30,497 nucleotides of DNA from G020354785 sp964521285 (GTDB lineage: Bacteria; Bacteroidota; Bacteroidia; Bacteroidales; UBA10428), in the NCBI GenBank assembly GCA_964521285.1, contig CAZFQS010000031.1, positions 1-30,497 of the forward strand, written 5' to 3'. A program made the position numbers and the translations under genes. Under the pieces are notes generated by a model. It was given only the letters and a program-made list of their open reading frames with translations. It was not told where the DNA came from and ran no database searches. Below, one piece after another: positions 16,484 to 22,778 of the stretch. Positions within the stretch are counted from its first letter, which is position 1; every line of letters begins with the position of its first letter.

Positions 16484-17650
16484 TCAGGGTGATTCATTTG
16501 TGAATCTTTTAAATTCAGCATTCCGGTTAAAAAGATATCTGTATGTGATATGTGTTTTATCCTTTTCTGCTTCAATTTGCTGGTATACTTTTATCATTTT
16601 AGGATTATAATCGCCAACCCATGCTAATTCAACGGTTTTATAATTTGGTTTTCTTAATATTGCTCTCTGATATTGTAAGAACAAGGCGGCAAGAACTCCC
16701 GATCTTTGATGAGCCTCCACTACACCAAATATAGTCACTCTGGAACGTGTTATTTTTTTTCTGTTCTTTAAATATAATAATTTAATGGCATTCCATAAAT
16801 TTATCTCTCCGTTAACCGATTTCAGTATCTGATTAACATCAGGTATAGCTATTAAAAATGCAATTGGATTATTCTCATGGTAGGCAAGCCATATAAAATC
16901 TTCATCAATAATTTCCTTTGCGTCATTTATTAACACTTCAACATCATCATATTTTAATGGAGTATAGGTCTTCAGAAATTCAGACCATATTATATTATAA
17001 ACATTTACAATATCATTTATGTACTTCTCTTTTTCCTTAAACTTGAATGACTGATAGGAATAATCCTGTTTATTTGCAATGAATTCTGCCCACTTCATCA
17101 TTCTTTCGGGATATGGCTTATTTGCGGGCCGGCAATAGCTATATTCTTCATAAAATACCTTAAATCCATAATTCTCAAATAAATCTTTATAGTAGGGCAA
17201 ATTATAAGGCATTCCATATACGGGCTGAGTAAACCCTTCAACAAGTAACCCCCAGTGAAAAAAATTCTCTCCAAAATTAATAGGCCCGTCCATGGCTTCC
17301 ATGCCTTTTTCTTTTAACCATCGCCTGGCAGTATTAAAAAGTTCATTAGCAGCTTTTTTATTATTTATACATTCAAAAAATCCAATTCCTCCGGTAGGCT
17401 GAGAATTATTAAAAGCTTTCCTCTTATCATAAAATGCTGCAATTCTGCCAATTAAATTGCCTGATTTATCTTTCAGTATCCATCTGATAGCATCCCCATG
17501 CTTAAAACTTGTGTTTTTCCTGGGATTAAATATTTTTTCAATTTCTATATCCAAAGGGCAAATCCAATTATCATCATTCCTGTAAATTATTTTAGGAACC
17601 TTTATAAATTCCTTTTTTGTTTTTTTATCTGACACTGCCTGTATTAACAT
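16484..17650 (-). CDS. GNAT-like acyltransferase, large type
   Basis: 388 residues, resembling the long GNAT-fold proteins (YghO-like) of Bacteroidota. The N-terminal half has GGIGFFECINNKKAANELFNTARRWLKEKGM followed by GPINFGENFFHWGLLVEGF; the C-terminal half has FIWLAYHENNPIAFLIAIPDVNQIL and VVEAHQRSGVLAALFLQY, patterns that suggest two related acetyltransferase-like halves. Substrate unknown. The gene is monocistronic as far as can be seen: rpmE2, the next gene downstream, has its own promoter, and tRNA-His lies upstream on the other strand. Confidence 0.72.
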   Translation of the reverse strand: MLIQAVSDKKTKKEFIKVPKIIYRNDDNWICPLDIEIEKIFNPRKNTSFKHGDAIRWILKDKSGNLIGRIAAFYDKRKAFNNSQPTGGIGFFECINNKKAANELFNTARRWLKEKGMEAMDGPINFGENFFHWGLLVEGFTQPVYGMPYNLPYYKDLFENYGFKVFYEEYSYCRPANKPYPERMMKWAEFIANKQDYSYQSFKFKEKEKYINDIVNVYNIIWSEFLKTYTPLKYDDVEVLINDAKEIIDEDFIWLAYHENNPIAFLIAIPDVNQILKSVNGEINLWNAIKLLYLKNRKKITRSRVTIFGVVEAHQRSGVLAALFLQYQRAILRKPNYKTVELAWVGDYNPKMIKVYQQIEAEKDKTHITYRYLFNRNAEFKRFTNESP

Positions 17651-17757
17651 TTGTTTTTACAGTTTATATATATGGATTACTTTTTGGTGCTATAAATATA
17701 AGATTTTTATCTCTAATAAATTATTTCATTTAATTTTATAATATCTGAAAAGATACT

Positions 17758-17765
17758 TAAATTTG
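17758..17765 (+). promoter_or_regulatory. Candidate -7 box for tRNA-His
   Basis: TAAATTTG matches TAnnTTTG exactly and lies 74 bp before the tRNA. No good TTTG box is found 19-22 bp upstream, so this is a partial match only. Confidence 0.4.
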
Positions 17766-17839
17766 CATCCCCGGAAATATTGGATGTGCCGTGTATCAAT
17801 AGAAAGAAGCATATTGAACTGACAAAAAGATAAATATAC

Positions 17840-17914
17840 GGTGGATGTAGCTCAGTCGGTTAGAGCACTGGATTGTGGTTCCAGGGGTCGTGGGTTCGAA
17901 TCCCATCTTCCACC
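17840..17914 (+). tRNA. tRNA-His (GTG anticodon)
   Basis: Full cloverleaf: acceptor GTGGATG (17841-17847) with the extra G(-1) at 17840 opposite C73 (17914), a hallmark of tRNA-His; D arm GCTC...GAGC; anticodon arm CTGGA-TTGTGGT-TCCAG with anticodon GTG; T arm GTGGG-TTCGAAT-CCCAT. The 3' CCA is not encoded (CCTAAC follows). The acceptor shows a T-T mismatch at pair 6:67. Histidine identity rests on the anticodon and on G(-1). Confidence 0.97.
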
Positions 17915-17928
17915 CTAACTTATTTGTA

Positions 17929-17968
17929 TATTTGGTTATTTGGTTATTTGATTATTTAGTAATTTGAA
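17929..17968. repeat. 8-bp tandem repeat after tRNA-His
   Basis: TATTTGGT, TATTTGGT, TATTTGAT, TATTTAGT, AATTTGAA: five head-to-tail units with decreasing identity, starting 15 bp after the tRNA. Two units are identical. Confidence 0.7.
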
Positions 17969-18039
17969 GACTAAGTTATTCTTCATATTCTAAAATCTTT
18001 CACTTACAACATGCCACTTAATCCTTATTTCCTTTATTA

Positions 18040-19592
18040 TTAATTTACCAGTAGTTTTCTGGTGGTTGCATTAATTATAGAATTTCTCTCAATATTTATT
18101 TTGCAGAAATAAACACCGGGATTAAATCCGTTTGTGGCAACTGGCACTTCGTGCATGCCTGCATTCAACCCCCCCAGATATTTTATTAGCAGTCTGTTTC
18201 CCGGGGATGAATATACTTCAATTGAAACTTTCGCAGCCTCATCAAGCTCGAAACATATATTTGTTAACCCGTTACAAGGATTTGGAAAAAGCTGAATTTT
18301 ATGTGAAAATGCATTTGTGCGAATAGAAGCCGGTTCGTGAAAAGACTTAACCAGTTCAATACCCTCACCTGTTTCAAGGTTACGTGTATATTCCATATCA
18401 TCAGCGTTATTCCAGTGCTCGTGAACCCCTAGGCTTTCCAGTGGGGAACCCGTATTGTCAGGATCATATATTATACCCTCAGGCCACCATTCAGAGCTGG
18501 CTGCCTGATGCAGGTAATCATCAATAGCACCCCAGTGTACAAATGTGTAACGCGGAGGATCAGCTGAAAGATCTTCCACCTGAAATTCCTTTTGCATTAT
18601 ATCCAGGCAAACCGATTCAATGGCTACAGGATCTAATGATGCTATAATAGACGATGACCAGTCATTATTAAACGGGGCAGTCCTGAATCTGGCAGGGGGA
18701 AGATGCTCCTCTGAAGTACCCCACAATGCATCCATCAGGAATACCAGGGTATTTCCTCCCAGGTACTTGCTGCCCATAAGATCAACAAAAACCCTGTACA
18801 TATTATATTCATCCCGTAATGGCTCTCCATAGTCTCCGCGGTGAAGTCCTGGGTGTAAGTGAGTGGCTCCTCCGCGGCTGTTAGAGCCAAAATGGTTTTT
18901 AGCAAAAAATGTTACCCCACCCCATCGATGTGCTTTATAGGCAGGAATATTAAGTATATAATCTGCATTGCTTACACAATCCAAAAGCTCGTCAGTTTCC
19001 TCTCCAAGCACTTCCCCTCCATCTGAATAATATATTGTCCGTGTTGCTTCCTTGGTCACTACTTCACGTCCTGTCATGCCCCATGATGAGGATACTATGT
19101 AATGCACATCAGGAAATTCAGCTGACCATTTGTTGTAACAATGATTAAACATCATTGTATAGGGATCTCCTACAGTAATATTATCCTGGGGGACCCCTGC
19201 CTTATTAACAAGCTGATCGAGCATAGCATGAACTGCCTGGGGTGAAGCATCAACATTCCCATAGTCGCTGTTATTAGGTATATTACCATCCCAATCCGTG
19301 CTCCATACCTGAACTGCCTGGCTTTGAAGGTGCTGACAGCCCTGCGGAAAAATACAACCGAGCCAGCCAAAGACAACAAATAAGCAATGAATGAATATGC
19401 TATGGGCATAGTAGCCTTCATACATGGATACCTGGCCCTGCTTGGTTTGGGAATCACCCTGACCATAAACCAGATTACAGAAATTACCCCTGTTATAAAA
19501 AACAATATTTTATAAAAGCTCTCAGGTTTTCTCAATCCAGTGATCTTACCCGTCTTTGAACAAGTCCTTACAAATGGCAGTAAAATCTTCAT
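18040..19592 (-). pseudogene. DUF362 protein with T9SS tail, broken by frameshift and deletion
   Basis: Two minus-strand frames together make one gene. The first (start 19592) encodes a membrane N-terminus with FITGVISVIWFMVRVIPKPSRARYPCMKATMPIAYSF, the typical start of Bacteroidota DUF362 proteins. It leaves the family pattern near 19330. The other frame supplies the rest from about 19325 (VQVWSTDWDGNIPNN...) with the DUF362 core (DYILNIPAYKAHRWGGVTFFAKNHFG, SLDPVAIESVCLDIM) and a type A T9SS tail (FPNPCNG...GVYFCKINIE...KLLVN). The shift needed is -1, and the 'xGIxPGRVVW' segment that normally lies between is missing, so a deletion of 3n+1 bases fits. The 461-residue frame beginning at 19425 has an artificial N-terminus. 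Its upstream neighbour, the PPC gene, ends 33 bp before the start. Sequencing error is the alternative. Confidence 0.75.
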
Positions 19593-19625
19593 ATGCTATA
19601 GCTTTGTGTTTTAAAGAAAGTTTTT

Positions 19626-20108
19626 TCATTTCTTATAACTATCAAGATGTTCAATGCTTAAACTGTCAGGAAGAACTCCCATAGTTATAATAAAGAAAGT
19701 AAGGGCTTTTGTTCCCGGTTCAAGATGCCCGCCCAGAGTACTGTTTTCATCAGCCAGGGTTATATGTGCATGTGCCCTTCCGTCCAATATATATCCCTGA
19801 ACTGCAATAAGATCCATTGCACATGAAGCACTGGTATATTCATTAGCAGGTGGCAGATTTCTGTCACTGACTACATGAAAATGGTAATCAGTTACTGATC
19901 CAATACCAGCCAGTATCACTGCATTTTTTATTTTCTTTTCCTTAACAGCATTGTTTAACCCTTCGAGCATATCGGTCCCGGACTCCATTTTAATAATCTC
20001 AATCCTTTCGAATTTTGAAGTTGTTATATCCATACTGCTTATATCTTCTTCCTGCGCATAAATGCGCAGGGAAAGAATGAAAAAGAATAATATTATTGTT
20101 GTTTTCAT
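19626..20108 (-). CDS. Secreted PPC/DUF296-domain protein
   Basis: 160 residues. A signal peptide (about 1-18, FFFILSLRIYAQ) precedes a PPC/DUF296 fold: FERIEIIKMESGTDMLEGL, VILAGIGSVTDYHFHVV, and GRAHAHITLADEN (H113, H115) with GGHLEPG (H128), the conserved His cluster. PPC domains are best known from cytoplasmic DNA-binding AT-hook proteins in plants and from standalone bacterial proteins of unknown role; here the signal peptide places it in the periplasm, so DNA binding is unlikely. ATGA overlap with the membrane protein gene upstream means translational coupling. It precedes the DUF362 gene by 33 bp. Confidence 0.85.
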   Translation of the reverse strand: MKTTIILFFFILSLRIYAQEEDISSMDITTSKFERIEIIKMESGTDMLEGLNNAVKEKKIKNAVILAGIGSVTDYHFHVVSDRNLPPANEYTSASCAMDLIAVQGYILDGRAHAHITLADENSTLGGHLEPGTKALTFFIITMGVLPDSLSIEHLDSYKK

Positions 20109-20656
20109 CCTTTTAAAATTTTTAAGTTTTTAATAATAAAATCAGCCAGTATATACCCCAGACCTATACTGAGTCCGATAACAGTACCATATCTCAAAGC
20201 CTGTTTTAAATAGAAAATAAATGTAAGATCCCCACTTATCCTGTAAAACCTGAAAATATAAAGATTAAAGAATAACATTATAAAATAAATACAATTAAAT
20301 GAAATTATCCATACTACCAGCGGAATAATCGTTAATTTTTGAGGATTCCATGACTTCATTATTTTATGTGATACCCAGGTAAAAGTGCCAATTGTAATAA
20401 ACCATAAAGAATTTCTAATTATCTCTAAAAATGGTTTGTTTCTCGACCATGCAAAAACAATAAAAAGAGAAACTAAAAGTCCCAGATAAATAAACTCCCT
20501 GACATTCCAAAATTCCAATACCGTAAATAACAATATTGCTGTTATTCCAAATATTGTAAAAAACCTGGCAGTACTATCAAATTTAAAAATGGCAGGCCCC
20601 GGCAAAATATAGCCTATTATTGCAAAACAACATATTTCGGTAATAAAAAATATCAA
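20105..20656 (-). CDS. Integral membrane protein of unknown family
   Basis: 183 residues, strongly hydrophobic, with about five or six predicted membrane segments (roughly 4-22, 32-48, 54-70, 82-97, 109-131, 155-172). I do not recognise the family; no catalytic motif is visible. Positive charges follow segment ends (SRNKP, SHKIMKSWNPQK). Its stop overlaps the start of the PPC gene by 4 bp, so the two are made together, and the DUF362 gene follows. Confidence 0.75.
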   Translation of the reverse strand: MIFFITEICCFAIIGYILPGPAIFKFDSTARFFTIFGITAILLFTVLEFWNVREFIYLGLLVSLFIVFAWSRNKPFLEIIRNSLWFITIGTFTWVSHKIMKSWNPQKLTIIPLVVWIISFNCIYFIMLFFNLYIFRFYRISGDLTFIFYLKQALRYGTVIGLSIGLGYILADFIIKNLKILKG

Positions 20657-21087
20657 CGCTTTTTTTGCTTTAATAATGTTAAGTTTTTATATAATAAGTA
20701 ATTACTTGCTATTTGATATTAAACCAGAGTTATACTTTCTTTACCAGTTCTATATTGTACAGACAATAACATAAAGATACTTTTAATAATACAACTAACA
20801 AATAATCATGTTTTATTCGTCAGCCCGCATATGATTTAACCTGGCCTATTTGTTAAAAATTAAAATCCAGAAAGTTTATTCAAAAAGATCAATTATTTTT
20901 TATAGGATACTGGTGTATTTCCTGAAACAAAGAATATCTTGTTATAAAATAATCCTGAATTTTAATCTAATAATATTATAAAATAGTAATTTTATCATAT
21001 CATATTAGAATTTCATCAATTATTGTATCAAATTAAGATTTTATACGTTAAAATAGTAAATAGTAAACATGATAATAATTAATTAAT
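20657..21087. other. Gene-free AT-rich intergenic region
   Basis: 431 bp between divergent starts. No credible ORF or RNA gene is seen. A perfect 12-bp palindrome AAGTAATTACTT lies at 20696-20707, 40 bp before the membrane-protein start, and could be an operator. I found no exact TAnnTTTG box in either direction, only near matches. Confidence 0.5.
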
Positions 21088-21468
21088 ATGAATGATTTAA
21101 TAATTGAACCAACAAAGAAAACTCCTTTAGTCGAATTCCACACAAATGGTAAATTAACTTTAGCCGGGAGTTCCTATCCTGAGAATGTGAGAGAATTTTA
21201 CGCACCTGTTATGGATTGGGTAAATGAACTTGAAACCGATGAGATTACTCTTGATTTAATAATGGATTATAGTAACACTGCTTCGGCAAAAGTACTTCTT
21301 GAATTGTTAAGAAAATTTGACTTAACCAGCAGATTTAAGACCGTAATTATTAACTGGTATTATGAGGAAGATGATGAAGATACTTTGGAAGCAGGGCAAA
21401 TACTCGAAGATATTATGACTCACTCAACTTTTAAGTATATCGCCTACGAAAAAACAGCCAGAGAATAA
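21088..21468 (+). CDS. SiaC-family (DUF1987) regulatory phosphoprotein
   Basis: 126 residues, standard length. Family hallmarks: SSYPENVREFYAPVMDWV (28-45), MDYSNTASAKVLLELL (59-74) with the Thr at 64 that matches the phosphorylated Thr of P. aeruginosa SiaC, and NWYYEEDDEDTLEAGQ (about 92-107). In Pseudomonas, SiaC is phosphorylated by SiaB, dephosphorylated by SiaA, and activates the diguanylate cyclase SiaD. None of these partners is encoded here, so the gene is an orphan in this window, and a role in c-di-GMP signalling is not shown. A terminator follows at 21502. Confidence 0.92.
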   Translation: MNDLIIEPTKKTPLVEFHTNGKLTLAGSSYPENVREFYAPVMDWVNELETDEITLDLIMDYSNTASAKVLLELLRKFDLTSRFKTVIINWYYEEDDEDTLEAGQILEDIMTHSTFKYIAYEKTARE

Positions 21469-21501
21469 TTGGCTTATTAAATTAAAGAAAACAGTTACAA
21501 A

Positions 21502-21531
21502 AAAAGCTCTTGATATACAAGAGCTTTTTTT
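21502..21531 (+). terminator. Rho-independent terminator of the SiaC-like gene
   Basis: Stem AAAAGCTCTTG (21502-21512) and CAAGAGCTTTT (21518-21528), loop ATATA, followed by T residues. The A-run on the other side means it could also work on the minus strand. Confidence 0.88.
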
Positions 21532-21926
21532 TATCCCTGTTGCCAAATATCAGACCAAAATAGTATATTCTGCGAAGTCCCTTAAAGAGGAGGCAATAAA
21601 GCCGTTATCTGAAAATGAAAACGCGCGACAAGCGACAAATTTCATAAAAAATCCGATGTTTTTGGCCAGATTTTCAGTTACAGACATTGTTAATATCTGC
21701 TAATTAGCTTCTTAAGTTCACGTTTAACCAGCTATTGAGATATAAGTATGTGTTGATAAAATAATTTGCTTTTAAAGGTTATAATTATTTAAAATTGTAG
21801 TACGAAATTAATGATTATCAATATATAGGGAGCTTTTGAATATTGGATGGTAATTAATTAGCAGGTTTCATAATGGGGTTAATAATTAGGTTGGAAAAGG
21901 CTCCGGGTGCTTTGCCCGGAGCTTTT
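21532..21926 (+). ncRNA. Possible small RNA gene ending in a strong terminator
   Basis: No protein gene was found between the SiaC terminator and 21900, yet a second terminator stands at 21900-21926. Something transcribed on the plus strand therefore probably ends there. A transcript of unknown start within this stretch would be non-coding. No known RNA family is recognised, and I found no exact promoter box. It could also be the tail of a decayed gene. Confidence 0.3.
21900..21926 (+). terminator. Strong Rho-independent terminator without a coding gene upstream
   Basis: GC-rich stem GCTCCGGG (21900-21907) and CCCGGAGC (21915-21922), loop TGCTTTG, then a T-run. Extra A/T pairs extend the stem on both sides. 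Confidence 0.88.
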
Positions 21927-22096
21927 TTATCTGTACGGAGGATATATACTTCAGTAATCACTCCATTCTTCTTTTAATATATTACCTTGAATCCCCACAA
22001 CCATCATAAAGATCATCATCTATTTTCACTACTTCTCTAATCATAATTACCAATATTTAAGGATTATACTATAATTTTGGATTAAAAAATCAAATA
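21927..22096. other. Intergenic region before the CPBP gene
   Basis: 170 bp without a gene. It contains the candidate -7 box at 22072-22079; nothing else stands out. Confidence 0.4.
22072..22079 (+). promoter_or_regulatory. Candidate -7 box for the CPBP gene
   Basis: TAATTTTG matches TAnnTTTG. The start codon at 22097 is 17 bp on, which would give a very short leader. No TTTG box at the right distance. Confidence 0.35.
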
Positions 22097-22735
22097 ATGG
22101 GTAGATCTGGAGTAATAATTCTTAAGATCACAGAGTTAACAGCCATATATATTGGTTTGCCTTTGCTCTACTGGTTTGATTATATTCCTCTTCATAAGGC
22201 TATTCCACTTTTTCTCGTATTTCTGATCTATTTGTTCATCTTAATTAAGGATAAGAAATTCAACAGGAAGATATTCTGGTTGAATTCTTTCAGAAATTGG
22301 ACTCAAATGTTTATAAGGGTAATGGTATTTTTTGTGCTTTCTGTAATAGCTGTAATTATTTTTATGCCTGAAAATCTTTTCATTATCCCAAGAACAAACC
22401 CTTTACTGTTTATACTAATCTTTATTTTTTATCCTATATGGTCAGCATATCCACAGGAACTTATTTACAGGGCATACTTTTATCACAGGTTCAGTTCAGT
22501 TTTTAAAAATGAAAGATTATCAATAATTATTAATGCATTATTGTTTTCCTTTTCACATGTGATATTTAATAACTGGATTGCTATTGTCCTTACGTTTTTT
22601 GCAAGTCTTTTATTTTCCCATATATATAAAAAGAGCAATTCACTAATGGTAATATTCATAGAACATGCTCTCTACGGAAATATCATTTTTACCGTTGGTT
22701 TGGGTAATTATTTCTATTTGCCAATAAATATGTGA
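22097..22735 (+). CDS. CPBP-family intramembrane glutamic protease
   Basis: 212 residues with about six or seven membrane segments. The three CPBP motifs are present: QELIYR (Q120, E121, R125; usually EExxxR), FSFSH (H154; FxxxH), and HALYGN (H190, N195). The first Glu of motif 1, part of the catalytic pair, is Gln here; such QE variants recur in Bacteroidota, so activity is possible but not certain. Family members cut prenylated or other membrane-bound substrates, or act in bacteriocin immunity. It stands alone and its 3' end runs into a tandem repeat. Confidence 0.85.
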   Translation: MGRSGVIILKITELTAIYIGLPLLYWFDYIPLHKAIPLFLVFLIYLFILIKDKKFNRKIFWLNSFRNWTQMFIRVMVFFVLSVIAVIIFMPENLFIIPRTNPLLFILIFIFYPIWSAYPQELIYRAYFYHRFSSVFKNERLSIIINALLFSFSHVIFNNWIAIVLTFFASLLFSHIYKKSNSLMVIFIEHALYGNIIFTVGLGNYFYLPINM

Positions 22736-22746
22736 TACTGTTTTAT

Positions 22747-22778
22747 TGTTCTATTGCTTTACTGTTCTATTGCTTTAC
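22747..22778. repeat. Two perfect 16-bp tandem repeats
   Basis: TGTTCTATTGCTTTAC occurs twice in a row (22747-22762, 22763-22778), with a degenerate third copy just before. The second copy includes the stop codon of the beta-barrel gene (22775-22777). Confidence 0.85.

Noticed and set aside
17929..17968. Attachment-site scar of an integrated element next to tRNA-His
   Set aside because: No integrase gene, no partial copy of the tRNA 3' end, and no composition change beyond this point that could be assigned to an island.
19425..19592. A separate 140-residue gene starting at 19592
   Set aside because: Its first part matches the DUF362 N-terminus and its last part is the out-of-frame reading of the DUF362 core, so it is half of the broken gene, not a new one.
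20696..20707. Palindrome AAGTAATTACTT as a proven operator
   Set aside because: A 12-bp AT-rich palindrome can arise by chance in such a low-GC region, so it is only mentioned under the intergenic entry.
22747..22778. CRISPR-like repeats
   Set aside because: Only two or three direct units with no spacers and no cas genes.
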